From contig JAYKXP010000030.1 of assembly GCA_037176845.1 (NCBI GenBank), positions 62,001 to 126,000 on the forward strand: a stretch of 64,000 bases of DNA, written 5' to 3'. The DNA is from Paramarasmius palmivorus. Taxonomy: Eukaryota; Basidiomycota; Agaricomycetes; Agaricales; Marasmiaceae. Below the pieces are notes generated by a model. The model ran no database searches, was not told the DNA's origin, and saw only the letters and a program-made list of their open reading frames with translations. Positions 50,419 to 62,763 of the stretch are shown in pieces (within the stretch, counting starts at the first letter, position 1; each line of letters begins with the position of its first letter). A program made the position numbers and the translations under genes.

Positions 50419-52434
50419 CTATCGTTCAGGACTCGGCGAATCGATAGGTAGGTCATCTACTGGTATCCGCATCGGGTTCCGAAAGTCATGCCCAATAAAG
50501 GTAGTCGGTATCGTTGAGGGAATCGAGGCATCCTGAACGTTGGGAGAGCCAAGTTGTCGCGGCTGGCGACGAGCGTCACTCGATGACCATGAAGAAGTAC
50601 GCGACTTTGATGCGGAAGGAGGTGGCGTGAGGATGCTGGGCAGAGATTGTGTCGACCGCGTGAGATAGAAATGGGTTTGTGATGAAGGAATACGTTTGCT
50701 TGGTGTCTTGGGTAATTTCGGTCCATCGATGACAGATGTACCGAATGCCTTTGAATATAGCCTATTACGAGGACTCCTCCTTGGAGTAGTTGGGCCATCA
50801 GCTTGGCTCTTGTGAAGAGTTGCGAGTTCCGATCTCTGCCTCTTCTGCTTATGACTCCATTCGAATTCTTCTTCGGCTTCCCTCTTCTGCCTGCAGAGCC
50901 CTTCCGTCTCTTCGTCTGGGCCAGAGTATGAGGGACCAGGCAGAGTAGAAGCCTTGCGTCGAGCTTTGGTGGGCGTTTCAGGTACAGAGCCTCGGGAAAG
51001 GATGGATTGTTGGGAGGTGTACGATGAGCAATCGATTGGGCTTTCGCATCGACGCTCAGAGCTAGGAGTACCAGGCGGAGTTGGAAGAGATGCCCTCGAA
51101 CGCGTTGAAACGGGTAGATCGGTTGTCGTCGGCGAACGGTGTCGTTTTGCCGACGGAATCGGCGGAGGACTTTTTGGAGTAATCTCATCATCCCCCTCGT
51201 CGCTATCTTCCGCCAAGTCAAGCGGCGTTCTGGGGCGAAGAACTCTCGTAGTCGGTGTATGACTCTGATGCCTTCTCCTCGCGCTGGGTGCGATGATTTG
51301 CCCCGGAAGCATGGAAAACGGGTCGGAGCGGGCTTTCTCGAACTCCTTGATAAGCTCCTTGAACGCTGGTGCCTTTTGCGTGTACTTGGCCTCACGGGGG
51401 GACAAGTAGTTGAGATCCTCGGTGGGTGGCGGTTCGTTCGCCTCTCCTTCCTCGATTTGGAAAAACTCTACTGGAGGAACAGCGTTCATCATGAGGCCGA
51501 TCTCATGAAGAAGTCTGATATCTTGATGTTCGTGATAGAGACTATTGAACGTTTCATTGTCGAGCCGCCAAAGAAGCATCACGGCGTTGAACGACATGAA
51601 AAGGGGGTGAGCATGAGACCAAAGGTGCTGCAAAGGGCATTCTGGGCTGTTGAATGGCGGCCAACATTCTTCATAGAGAGATCTATCCGGAAATCTATCC
51701 AAACCGCCGATGGGCTGAGAGAGATCTAGGGTCTTGCGCTGTATAGCGCGACGTGGGTCGAAATTTATGTCGAATAGCCGATACTCCCATTGATGCTCGC
51801 GAAAAACCTAAGCACAATGATGAGAGTAGTACGAACTTGATGTAGCCACAAAAACGTACCTCATAAAACTTCTCCTTATCTTTGGTGAGTTTGTGCCTCG
51901 AGTTACGTTCCAAGTAGTTCTTGATGGTAAGGATAAGATCAAGATACGGAATAATCAAGAATGCCCCATTGTCGAATACATGATGAAGATCTGAACGTAC
52001 TGTGAAAGGCTGGGTGAGTGGCATGGTTATACTAGAGAAAAGAAAACGGACGTATGATCACGTTTAGATAATTATCAACAAACATCGTACGAGGATACAG
52101 ACCCAGCGCGTATTCGAGCCTTCGAAGCTAGGCATTCGCATTAGTAATAATTACACAAAGAGATACCTGATCAACTCACATGAACGAAATTTGTCGTTTT
52201 CGCGACTAGATGGCAAAAATTTAGATCGACATTGAACCGCCCCGGTTCGAGGGTAAGAAGACATCTGAAACCACAGAGGGCAGCTGCAATAACCCGCAGC
52301 CTGAAAAGGTTGAGCCACCCAATATCTTCATTCGAGGCTATTTTGCCCTGTTTCTCGCGACAACCATGATACTCCAAATAAACAGCCGGCGGTTTAACAA
52401 CTGCATCCTGAATGAGACCAGAGAAGTTACCCAT
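50419..52434 (-). CDS. HNH-nuclease-domain protein (HNH_2 type) with long disordered tail
   Basis: Exons 52180-52434, 52062-52127, 51860-52009 and 50419-51807. The N-terminal half reads like the HNH_2 domains widespread in basidiomycete genomes: RCLLTLEPGRFNVDLNFCHL, then LRRLEYALGLYP, FVDNYLN and PFTVRSDLHHVFDNGAFLII, with the paired His of SDLHH and Asp/Asn of FDNG as candidate metal-binding and catalytic residues. The ATG at 52024 (MPLTQPF) lies inside a 52-base intron: joining 52062 to 52009 keeps the frame and restores the family pattern, so it is not the start. The C-terminal 400 residues are Ser/Pro/Arg-rich and disordered (KSPPPIPSAKRHRSPTTTDL), with nuclear-signal-like basic clusters. 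Whether it cuts DNA is unknown; many fungal members are uncharacterised. Confidence 0.8.
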
Positions 52435-52944
52435 AGTAGTTTTGAGAAAAGGGATTAGGCATGGTTACCCCGGAACGTACAAAATTCAGGGACTCTTTGG
52501 GAAGGCCGAGGAGACCTTTACAGTTAGAAGCGATCATTATTTTTCGTTATGGACAGATGTTGGAGACAGCTTACGTTCTTGACTCTTCGTCTCCAAGGTG
52601 TCTTCCGGTTCTTGTCCTGAACGCCATTTTTCTGACAAGTTATGCGATGAAAAGGCTCTGCGAAATGGGGAAGCGCGGCGATGTCCATTGGTGCTATGCG
52701 TGTGTGCGCTCGACAACGTTGATGACCGTTTGAAGGAGACAATATAGCAAGTGTGGGAAAGAATTTGGGACTGGGCGCTAACGAAAATTTTCGACTTGCC
52801 TCCTCGCCAATTCCCCGTTTCTGGGAATATCAATGATTCAATCGGATCCGGAATGGAAGCCTCACTGACCCAGTGACCCTGCAGTCAAGAGCCTGACAAA
52901 ATGAGGGAAAATTTACACCACTTGTAAGTTCTCAATCCCCAATC
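52435..52944. other. Intergenic region between two head-to-head genes
   Basis: 510 bases; divergent promoters for the HNH-domain gene and the coiled-coil gene. No supported gene. Confidence 0.5.
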
Positions 52945-54663
52945 ATGACCCGCTCTCGCTCACAGAAGATTCAGGCGCAGCTGTCAGCCAACTCGAAGCC
53001 AACTCACCAGAACCCTCCTCGCGTAAGTGCTGGTCTCTGCTATCATCCAACTTCTCATCATATACAAAGAAAAAGACACGGACCGTCCCGTACGTCCTGG
53101 TTCCGCCGTTCAGTTCCCAGCCCTCCTCCACTACCGACTTGCACAACTCTACAAGCTGCGCGCCGGAAAGCCTCAAGATAGCGAAAGAAGAGGACATCGT
53201 AGATTTGTTCAATGTACTCATTGAACGGATTGGTAGCTTGGCGGAGGAAAATTGTCAATTAAAGAAGGTGTGCACTTATTCAACTCCGCTAGGTTCATTG
53301 TATTTACCACAATGGCAGCGACACCATATCACCATCGCGGAAAAGGTAGGAAACGTGATCCGAATCCCCATACAGCAGCCATTCATCATGAAAGCAGGAA
53401 TCGGACAACGAAATGCTGAGGCATAAGATTGTTCAGCTCGAAACCCAATTGCAAGTATCGCAGAAGATTCGAACTTATCTCGCGAATGTAACCAATCTTT
53501 TCATTCACCAAACCCATCCTCCCTCTCATGAATCTTCAGGAACAGGAAGCTCCACGAAAGTCCAGGAAGTCTGGCACACCGGGATCGCCTCGAAAGGCTC
53601 GGCACGTTCGCTTCGACCTCACGCCTACGAATCCGGTTATCGGGGATCCAGAAGATGCTATGGTATGCAGTCTTTACTACCCAACTGCGAACCTCTGCTG
53701 AACACAACAATCCAGGAGGTTGACATCGAATCGGAAAAATCCCATTCCCTGGATTTGGTGAGCTTCAAAGCCAGCGCTCCTGGTCGCTATTCGCTACTTT
53801 GTTTCCTGATCATTCCGCAGCGCACTACTAAAAATGCTTTGAAGGAGAAACTCCAGACCTCTCTGGGCTTCTATCAAACCCTCGTCTTCAATAGGGAGAT
53901 GATGCCAGAAGACCGCGAGGCTACATGCAACCGGTTAATCGTTGTGATCACCATTTTCGCTACCAAACACGAGGCCCTCAACGTTCGACATTATGATCTT
54001 GCCAATGCGGACGGATTCTTGCGGTTCCTACAGGAGCAGATGAAGCTCACGCTCTCACCATCCCTCGTCGAACGTATGAACACTTCTGACGACGACATCT
54101 TTCGAGTCTACACCGTCGATCTCACGACTTCGGAAAATGTCGAGATGTTCTTGAAAGCCATCTCTCACTTGTCTCGCATCGTTCGTCTCGGCCCCGCATG
54201 TGGTATGGAGATTACTCTGCCATCCACCAAACCACCTAGTGGTATCCCGATGTCTGTCGATTTCGTCCCAAAATCTACTTCACCCAGCGAACTCAAAGAT
54301 GCTATATCGGCGTCGGTTATCGAATGTACTGGCGTTGAAGTACAGAGCTACGTTGGAGATTCACAGCAAGCGAGAGTTTTTATACACGCGGATCCCTGGT
54401 CGAATGACGATGCCTCCAGTCTTCTCTGGGCGTTCGCAACAGAGCCACAGAGAATAGCGAAGACCAGGAGAGCTATATACATTTCGGGGAGGTACCGATA
54501 CCTTTCGCGCATTGAGTGTACGTTCATTCACTTCTCTCTGCCTCATCGATGGTAAGCTGAATATCTTATGGGTAGATTGTTGCTTTTGTGGATACGACTG
54601 CCTGATCCGCGGTTTCCCTCACACACCGGATTGTTGTGGACTCCTTCAGAGTCTCAGGGATAG
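52945..54663 (+). CDS. Hypothetical coiled-coil protein
   Basis: Function unknown. Exons read MTRSRSQKIQAQLSANSKPT, then KKTRTVPYVLVPPFSSQPSS leading into DIVDLFNVLIERIGSLAEEN (coiled coil), EMLRHKIVQLETQLQ, then (after an 85-base intron) EQEAPRKSRKSGTPGSPRK with HVRFDLTPTNPVIGDPEDAM. A large exon from about 53716 encodes a folded-looking domain (SFKASAPGRYSLLCFLIIPQ, CNRLIVVITIFATKHEALNV, LRFLQEQMKLTLSPSLVERM, RVFIHADPWSNDDASSLLWA). The end is uncertain: the open frame stops at 54555, or a GTACGT...AAG intron at about 54519 leads to a last exon ending TAG at 54663. The N-terminal plan of short basic and coiled-coil exons resembles the YYAGTY genes, but the C-terminal domain is different. Confidence 0.7.
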
Positions 54664-55023
54664 TGGTGTTCAACAGTTTGTGTTTGAGCTTATTCCTCGC
54701 TCTCGAAGGCAGCGTGGTGATGTCACTCAGTCTGGGCGTGGGTTTCGAAGCAGTCCGCGAGGCCAAACCAAAGCCTAGTTATCGTCATTTTCTTGACACT
54801 TATTTTATATATTGCGCCAACGTCAAATTCTATTCTCTCTACTTTGTACAATGCAGAAATTGGGAAGATTGTATTTGAAATAAAGCTCAAGTTGTTTGTA
54901 AGATATTCTGAGTGCTCCTCTCCGCGCATGTCCGATGTTAATGTTTACAAAGGTTAGTACAGGTTGAACGAATGCAGTAAGATATAGTGGTGCAGGATAA
55001 TAAAAGCGAAAAAAAATATGCAC
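54664..55023. other. Intergenic region between convergent genes
   Basis: 360 AT-rich bases between the 3' ends of the coiled-coil gene and PSD2. A 66-codon minus-strand frame (54566-54766) overlaps here but has no support. Confidence 0.5.
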
Positions 55024-58000
55024 TCAAGGTTTCCTAAGGCCTCTCCCGACGCCCATTCCAACGCGGACTAGAGTCTCGAGTGACGCCCTTCCATTGATCA
55101 AAAGGTCTTCATCCCACTGCACAGTACCAGGCTCAAAAAGAATAACAATGGTAGAGCCACCTGACCACCAACTCAGCAATACAGAAACATCAAGCAAGGT
55201 ATTTCACGTACCGAAAGCAAAGTAACCGAATTCATCACCACGCTTTACAAACTGACCTTCCTCAACAGTTGTTTGGATAGTCCCGACCATCATCGCACCG
55301 ATACAAACTGCCATTACTCGGCCAAATTGTGGGCTGTCGATAGGTACAATCTTTCGAGCGTTTTCGCCGTAAACGTCCAAGGCAGTACGAATGGCTTGAG
55401 GCTAAGATAGGCACGCGTCAGTTTAGATCTGCCAGGAACCACATTTGGACATACATTGACAGTGTAATACTCGCCCGCAATGTAAGTCATGGGTCCAATG
55501 GTACCGTCTACAGGAGAATGGAAGCGATGATAATCCTGGGGTGCCAAGCGGAAAATGGCCAATGCACCACCATTGTAGCGGTCAGCTTGATCCTTGTACG
55601 CATCACCGAGAAGCCTTGCGACAGTGAACTCTCGGCCTTTGATCCAGAGCCGCGTTGCCTCGCTCACGGATTCAAATGCCATCATACGGCAATCTGCAGC
55701 ACTGACGAGACGGTAAGGATCGTCGGGACACTCAACGGGTCGGGCATCGGCCTTGAGCTTTCGGTAGAAGAACTGATTAAATGTTTCTATGGCAAAACGG
55801 ATGAGAAGCAGTCGACAATATCCAAAAGGGGGTCATACTGAAAGATTCCAAGGGGTCTAAAACTTCGTCCATATTCAACCCATGGAACTCAATGAACGCT
55901 GGAATGTCTTTGGCAGATTCCGGTGAATCATACTTGATGCCTTGCTTGATGGACAGTGACTTGAGCAAGCGTCTGGCACGTCCACCTTCCATACGACTTT
56001 TCATGCCCTAATAATAGTTAATATCTCAAATAACGTTCGACTGGTCAACTCGAAGCTCACCTTGTATAACAACCGGATACCTAGTCGCACGTAAACTTGC
56101 ATCTTCTCTTCCTCGAGCTGTCCAGTGATGCGGTTCTGGACGATGATGTTGGCCGAGTTCTAGATTCAAGATGAACATGCAATGTGAAATTCAGCGAAAA
56201 GTCCACTTACCGCACCAAGTTTATAATCTCCGCTGGAGACTTTACCCAAAATCTTGGTATACCACTTGCGCTGAGCCTGACTAGCGGTAACAAAGTTGCC
56301 GACCACAATCTTATCCACTTTGTTCCAATCCTGGCTTGCACATACTGCAAGATGCGTCACGATGTCCATCTCAGCCTTCGAGTTTAGTCTTGGCCTATGG
56401 CACAACGGGCAACTCTTAACATTAATAACGCGCTCCAACGAATCATCCTTTGGTGGACTCGAATCTGATGATCGTGATGTGACGACATTGGAGGAAGATG
56501 AGGCCGCTTTAGATGCCGTCTTCTTTGCTTTCCGCATCCCGCGGCGGAACTTGGACTTCTTGGGAGTGGGAGCAGTGCCGACGGCGGTAGTAGTGGAGGT
56601 AGCAGAAGTAAGGAACTCGTTGTTCGATGCCGATGCCGAGCCGGAAGAATATTCATCGATATCAGAAGATTCCGTGCTGGGGGTTTCTGGGGCCGCGGCG
56701 TTGTATAGTGGCTGCTGTGAAGGCTCAGTGGAATGTGGTCCTTGCGCTGGTACTTTCCTTCCGCTGTCCCCACTGCCGTTTTCTGATTGCAGGGCCGACA
56801 TAGGTGGTCCCGAGAAGTCGAGATCGTCCAACTTGATCTCGTTCCCAGTTGAATCGGATGCCATCATCACAGGCGTCGCGCTGACGCTGGTGCCGGTATC
56901 TCCACCTTCATCAACACGCTTCTTCTCGGAATCTGGTCGGCCGAGTTCTGTCTCCAAACATTGAATGGTTTCGAGGAAAGTCAGTTCGTCTTGGTGAGGC
57001 CGCTTGTTGAAACGAGTGAAGAAAGAGTCGATCGTCGAATTCGTTAGCGTGGAACCAAGCGAATCGAGCATGGAGGTCAACTCGATATGCGAGATACTCA
57101 ATGTATCATCGGTGTCATACTGCTTGAGGTATTGATACCAGAACCTCTGGCGGAGAGCAGCGTATGGTTGATATTTGGCTCTGCACAATGACATGAGTAA
57201 ACAAATAGATTCAAGGGGGTAACGCCTACCTGAACTTGATTTCTGGATGATGCTTGTCGAATATAGTTCCCTTGTCAGTTGTCAAAGGTAAAGTATACTC
57301 CTTCATCGGGTGCTCGGCTTCCTCGATAGGGTATAGGCCTGTTACAGGGTCGGGCTGGGGAGCACTGTCCACTAATTCTTTGACTTCGAACCGTGCATCG
57401 CCAACAAGATCGTTCGACGAGAGTTTATCCCAGTCTAGGATCGTGAGCTGGACTTCAAAAGAAGTTTCGTATCGGCGGACATGGAAGAGAAGTTTCTCAT
57501 CCCAAACAGGGTTCAATGAGTGACGAATGACGCGCGTCCTGAAGACCTTCTTTCCAAAAGAAATCACGACGAAAGGATCCATATCCCAGCCTGTACGGGT
57601 CACTAAGAAAAAGAAGCATTAGATTTGGCCCCGTCAATGAGAACTACACTCACTATTCTTCAGCCGAGGTAAATCGGAGGCGCTCTGTATCTCCAACATG
57701 ACAATGCCAACGATGTCATTCTGGCCACCGAAACTATACTCCGATTTCCTCCTAGACCTGTCTTTTCTCTCTTTTCGCCTCCCGGCACGTTCGTTCCCGC
57801 TGCTTCCACCACTACCGCTTCCACTGGACCCCTCACTGGCGCTTCTCTCGCTGCCAGCGACAGGTATAGTACCCGAAGTTCTCCTAGAGCCCCAACTCTT
57901 CCTAAAACCTTTCTTCTTCTCCTCTTTAACCTTTTCTTCTTCCTGATGTGCTGGAGCATCAACACTGAGGTCAACGACCTTTGGTGAATCAGGCGTGTCG

Positions 58001-59515
58001 GGCAATGATGACGATGTATTCGTTCGCTTGGGTTTAGGGAACTTGGGTATACGGGGTATCATTCCAGATAGTTTGGGAGAGGGAGATGGACGAGCAGGTG
58101 ACTGGGCAGGAGTAGGTGCTATGCCCCCCATTGCGGCTTCAAAAGAGGCAGGGGCTGTCTCGCCTCCAATGGGCGATGCAGGAGTTATGTTAAGCTCGGG
58201 AGGAGTGGAGAGGCCAACCGAATGTGCCTGAGTTAGCGTAGAGGTAGGCGTATCGGAAGATGTAGAACCCGGTATGGGGGTACGAAGCGTTGGGCTGCGT
58301 ATAGTGGGGGAAGTGACGTTGCTTGCCGTCGGCGTTTGAACGTGCGAAGTGTCTTCTGCGGGGTCTGCAAAATACACCTCGTCTTCTGCCTCGCCTTCTT
58401 CGTCAGACGAATCAGAATCGTCGTCGTAGTCCGAAGAGTCAGACTCTGAGGAGATACCGCCGTCGTCCTCGTATTCAGGGCCGTGAGAGTGAGAGCGAAC
58501 AGTGCCAACACCGTGGGTCTGTGGGGTAGCGGGTTAAGAGAGAGATGTATCAGTAAGGGTTGGGTCATAGACAGTGATCAAAAATAGGATGCGGTAATTG
58601 AGATAAACTGTAGAAGGAACGACCGAAGACAGGGACGTAATTTTCCGATTTAGGAGATGAGACCGCCGATTTGAAGGAAGGAACAGGGTATAACCACATG
58701 AGGCGATGCGATCCAAATGACTGAAGATAAGAAAAGAATGAGCAGTGAACGATAGACTTACTGGAGGTGCGGTAACCAATGAAGGCCTGGATCTCTTGAC
58801 CAATTCTCCAAAAACCTCGTCGAAAGAGGTGACTATTGGCTGTCCTGGGGTATGTACGAAACCCAACTTGATCTGCACCGAACCTTGCGAAGATGTGTTA
58901 GCCCTGGTAGATACGAGATCTATGGAGACTACTGAGGCCGAGTTGTCGAGCTTCTCAGTATCATCCCATGCAAAAGGCCTCTCGTTGTCACCGAACCAGT
59001 CTTCTAAGGGAAATGAAACTTCTCCGAGGTATTCTTTGCGTAACATATCCTTGTCCCAAACGACGAGCTCTAGAACGGCAATATTGTCTGCCAAGGAGAG
59101 ATATATGGGGAAATCGAAGGTCGCGTCTTTGGAAGCGTAAACTGGATTGAGTGTTCGCTTCATCGCCGGGGTCTGGTGTCTAGTATTGAGAAGAGACACC
59201 GTGACGAAGCTAGTATGATTCATAGCTATCAGTAATGAAATCAGATTGAACGAAGAGTGTAAAAGCTCACGGATCACTGAACCCATTCCTATCTTTAGCC
59301 AACAGATCCTTGCAACCAACGACTTGAACCCTTAGCATGACGATGGGCTTCTCCCCGGGCATTGGGTTGAGAGTATTAGCTCCTCTTCTAAACTTTCTCA
59401 TCCCAGCACGCTTTGCCTTCTCTCGCTTCGAGGGCTTGGTCTTTTCTCCATCACTGTTTGCGGTGTTTCTGCGACGCGGTCTGGGTATATGTTTAAGAGC
59501 ATTCTTGAGAGCCAT
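55024..59515 (-). CDS. PSD2: Phosphatidylserine decarboxylase, PSD2 type (C2 and EF-hand domains)
   Basis: Converts phosphatidylserine to phosphatidylethanolamine in the Golgi/endosome branch. Roughly 1,300 aa. In order: a basic N-terminus (HIPRPRRRN); a first C2 domain ([20 protein letters not shown] ... [19 protein letters not shown]); a long acidic Ser/Pro linker; a second C2 domain ([17 protein letters not shown] ... [17 protein letters not shown] ... [20 protein letters not shown]); an EF-hand-like segment ([19 protein letters not shown]); a Cys/His cluster ([20 protein letters not shown]); and the catalytic domain with [32 protein letters not shown] and the GGST processing motif ([19 protein letters not shown]). 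GGST, not LGST, is the PSD2 form; self-cleavage there makes the pyruvoyl group. No mitochondrial presequence. C2 and EF-hand units suggest calcium or membrane regulation, as in yeast Psd2. Stop at 55024. Confidence 0.93.
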
Positions 59516-60153
59516 CGTGCGGGTTATGACCGAGTTCGGGGATGCAAGATATCGGAATAGGGTGAGAGTGCGGTTGTAGTACCTCTAGATCCTGCCACTG
59601 GACATAAAAAGGGTGAATGAGACAAAGGATGACCAGCAAATAGCCGGGAGAAGGTTTTGACTCACCTCTTATCTCTGACGTTGTCAACCTTGGAGGAAAA
59701 AAGAACGAGTATGTTGAGAACGAAATACGAGCCCTTTTCCACGTCAGTATTGGCAGGAAAGGGTCGCCTTGGGGCGGGAATGGGCGCTGAGACTGTAGCA
59801 CACGGTGTTTTATGACACGGTCGACTCCAGCGCAGCACTGCTCGGCCCTTGCCCAGACAACCCTCATCAAAACATTTCGTCATCTCAAACACGCTCACCG
59901 GAATGAATCGAACCGTCTCCCGGCGTTTTTTCTCTTTTATAGAAAGGTCGTCTACCCGCCTTTGATCATCGCAAGAGCTTTTCCATGTTCGCAAGAGACT
60001 ACTACGACAACTTCAAGCCAAATCCCAGTCCAAAAAAGAATAGATTAAGGTGAGTACTATTTATAAATCCGTCAATGATTGTGGTCAATGAAACGAACGA
60101 TATTCCAGGCAGTCGCATCAACCGAGTAACAATGTCTCCCGACCGTCCGTCAT
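59516..60153. other. PSD2 promoter region
   Basis: 638 bases between the PSD2 start and the 3' end of the secreted-protein gene. Frames here (59493-59870, 59662-59994) overlap in antisense fashion without family resemblance. No gene called. Confidence 0.5.
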
Positions 60154-61487
60154 TCATGACAAAAAGAATGCGGAAAGCACTATACCAGCCACAGAAACCG
60201 CTGACATAGCCAACAAAGATGCAGCACCGTTGCTTGCACCGGTGGCCTGAGCGCCGGATCCACTTGCAGAGTGACTTCCCGTCGCCTTCGTTCCGGATGC
60301 AGACGCGGATTTCGAACCAGTGGTTGTACCAGTAGCGGAAGCACTGGCACCGCTGCTCGATCCACTCTGCTCGGCCTTTACATTGGCGATAGCAGTGTAC
60401 AAGCTTGCGCTAGTGTACTGGGTGCAGCTTGAGCTGGCAGGAACCCTGGGTTGATAGGGCATAGTGGAGATAGCACCTTGATCTTCGGGAGGCTGGGTGT
60501 AGGTCATAACTTGGCCGTTAACGGTGTAGATTCCAGGAAAGTCCTGGTTGTCACCCAAGCAAGACTCGAAGACGCCGGACTGGGCATTGTTGGGAGCATT
60601 GTAGGCGCATCCGATACGATCATAGATGTGCTGGCAGAAGTTGGCGGCGTTAGGGCCGGCAGGATCACATGCCTTGAGACAGAAGGCGTTTCCTCCCATG
60701 AAGCTGCGGAACGATTAATATCGGAAGGCTAGCGAACTTGGCGAAAACAACTCACTTGTGCCATTCGATGACCTGCTCCCATTGTCCGGGACTGAAGGCT
60801 TGAGAATACATGAGTCCGCCGAGGGGGTTACCACGCTACAAAGGCACGTCAGTTTTGTGTATTTATGATACGTTGAATGTATTTTACCAGGTCAGCACCA
60901 TGAGGGTCCAATTCTCCTCCAGAATCGTCGGTTTGGATGTTGATCTGGGCCTGGTCGATGAAGCCGACAACTTGAACGTAGTCGGGGGTCTTCATGAACT
61001 GGACACCCTTGAGAGCACCGGCAGGAATGAGACGAGTACCGCGGCCAGGCTTGGTGCACCATGCAACTTCTTCTCCTTCGGTATCGGCGATCAACGAGTT
61101 GGGTTTTGAAGGAGCCCAGAGGCAGAAATCTGGATGATGATAGATGAGTAAATGACTGCAGAGAATAAAAATGATTGCTCACCGTCGATGCTATTGATGA
61201 AAGAGGTTTGGCAGAGTGACTTTTGACCTTCGGTGGTCGAGTTACACAGGTTGTAGCCAAACTGCCCACCCCGAATGAGATTGGCGTCGGTATCGGCTTG
61301 GTAAGGCTGTGATGAATAGTCAGTTGAATTTCCTTGACAGATATTGACCGCCACGTACGATTCCAGTTGGGTAAGAGAAACGCTTGTCGGCGAGAGGAGT
61401 AGCGGGGTAAGTGCTTTGCTGAGCCATAGCACCCGAGACGAGGACAGCGGCGACGGCTGCGACAGACGAAAGAGTGACTGGGGACAT
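60154..61487 (-). CDS. Secreted, GPI-anchored Cys-rich protein of unknown function
   Basis: Starts MSPVTLSSVAAVAAVLVSGA, a clear signal peptide; the in-frame codons upstream begin with TTG, so 61487 is the start. The mature part reads QQSTYPATPLADKRFSYPTG, then NLIRGGQFGYNLCNSTTEGQ, DFCLWAPSKPN, EVAWCTKPGRGTRLIPAGAL, GELDPHGADL|RGNPLGGLMY, FMGGNAFCLKACDPAGPNAA and NFCQHIYDRIGCAYNAPNNA, with about ten regularly placed Cys. It then becomes Ser/Ala/Gly/Thr-rich and ends in a hydrophobic tail (LAMSAVSVAGIVLSAFFLS), the signature of GPI attachment. It is therefore probably in the cell wall or on the outer membrane face. The same block order recurs in many mushroom secretomes as far as I recall; no enzymatic role is established. 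At least five introns. It is divergent from the HMG-box-like gene. Confidence 0.88.
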
Positions 61488-61580
61488 GGTTGAAGAAGAC
61501 AAAAGGGAAAGAAAGACAGGTGAAAGACAGGTAGACAGCGAGCTTTAAGCTTTCAGGAAGCGGACGGACTTTGAATTCGC

Positions 61581-61588
61581 CTTTTATA
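61581..61588 (-). promoter_or_regulatory. TATA box of the secreted-protein gene
   Basis: TATAAAAG on the minus strand, 94 bases upstream of the start codon at 61487, a classical spacing and sequence for a strongly expressed fungal gene. The divergent HMG-box-like gene starts 135 bases further on. Confidence 0.55.
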
Positions 61589-61722
61589 GAGTCACGCCAC
61601 ACGTGCCGCGTACCTTTAAAAATTCAAATTTCGCAGCTATTTTTATCCTCGCTCCTGTTTCGCTACCACCACCATCTCCCCCGAAACCTCCTTTCCATCC
61701 TCCGTTGCCGCCGTCGTCGACG

Positions 61723-62233
61723 ATGCCCAAAGGTATTTCTCCTGTCTAATCAACGTCAATCGCAACTGACGCGTTCCATTATCATAGCCACCAAGTCTTC
61801 AGCTTCCGGTAAGTCTTCAACATGTCGACGACGCGTTGAACGTTGATCGCCGATGTTCCCTTTCCAATTATAGCTCCAAAGGCAAAGGCGGACAACGCCG
61901 ACAAACCCAAACGACCCCCAACTGCCTGGCAGTCGTACTTCAAGGACAATATTGATCGTTGGATGGGCGAGAACCCAGGTATGAAGCGTACTGAGGGAAT
62001 GAAAGCTGTGAGTCTGTAATAGATGTCATTCCGGCCTTTTCTGACCTCGCCTATTTTAGTTATCAGTTGAATGGAGAGACCACCCTGACAACCCCAACAA
62101 GGGTCAGCCTCCCAAACCCAAGAAGTCCAAGGCCAAGGCCAAAGCCGCAGTCGACGCGTCATCCTCGTCTGAACCCTCGAGGTCATCACCTGGCATCATT
62201 GACGCCTCCAGTGAACCAGGTAGCGAATTCTAG
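61723..62233 (+). CDS. Small HMG-box-like chromatin protein
   Basis: About 105 aa, from exons 61723-61732 (10 nt), 61788-61808 (21 nt), 61874-about 62006, and about 62060-62233. The joined protein starts MPKATKSSASAPKAKADNA and continues with KPKRPPTAWQSYFKDNIDRW and GMKRTEGMKALSVEWRDHPD. The Pro-Lys-Arg-Pro-x-x-Ala-Trp block followed by a Trp-containing helix fits an abbreviated HMG box. It ends in a Lys/Pro/Ala-rich basic stretch (KKSKAKAKAAVDASSSSEPS) and an acidic tail, typical of small non-histone chromatin proteins such as Nhp6-like or YABBY-like factors. A domain this short (about 55 residues) is below the usual 70, so the identification is moderate. Stop TAG at 62231-62233. Confidence 0.78.
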
Positions 62234-62238
62234 TCACG

Positions 62239-62287
62239 GTGAGTCTTCGTCTATGCGCATACACGTCGTCTGACTCTGTTGTTTCAG
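62239..62287 (+). other. Probable intron in the 3' UTR of the HMG-box-like gene
   Basis: Five bases after the stop codon a perfect donor (CACG|GTGAGT) is followed 49 bases on by TTGTTTCAG. Size and signals match coding introns of the window. Confidence 0.5.
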
Positions 62288-62763
62288 CACATTCACTCTA
62301 TCAGGACTTCATTCATAGATCCACAAAGATTTTCTTTGCTCCCTTTCACTCCTCATTGATGTTATCATCGGAACTCAAGCATACTTTATGTTCGCTCTTC
62401 CTGCTTCACGTCACTGCTTTGCCATTTGCGCTGTTATCATCGGGTCCTGTATCTCTATCATTGATCGTCGATGCTCCTGTCATGGACCGGCTTCTCATCA
62501 AGTTATTGTTATTCCTCAGTATTTTTGCTAGACCATCGGACTACTCTCCCGTGTTCATTGATGCTGTTATTATGGTTCTCGTTATCAATGTGTTCACTGT
62601 ATCACTGTTTTCCTGCTTTCGTTGCATTGTATTGAACTGTTGATTGTCCCAAAAGGTGTAAATGTACATGTCTCGTAGGAATAGTAATCAGTCTTCATTG
62701 ATATCCTGGTCAAAACGCTGAAAAAATGCAGACTATGTCCTTCTGCGCGGTTTGTTGAGGCCT
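62288..62763. other. T-rich 3' flank
   Basis: 476 bases of T-rich sequence downstream of the HMG-box-like gene. An open frame spanning 62239-62643 starts at the GTG of the probable 3'-UTR intron donor and reads as Leu/Phe/Ser-rich noise. No gene called. Confidence 0.45.

Noticed and set aside
54566..54766. 66-codon minus-strand frame
   Set aside because: Overlaps the probable last exon of the plus-strand coiled-coil gene and has no other support.
62239..62643. 134-codon plus-strand frame
   Set aside because: It begins on the GTG of a splice donor and consists of T-rich, low-information sequence.
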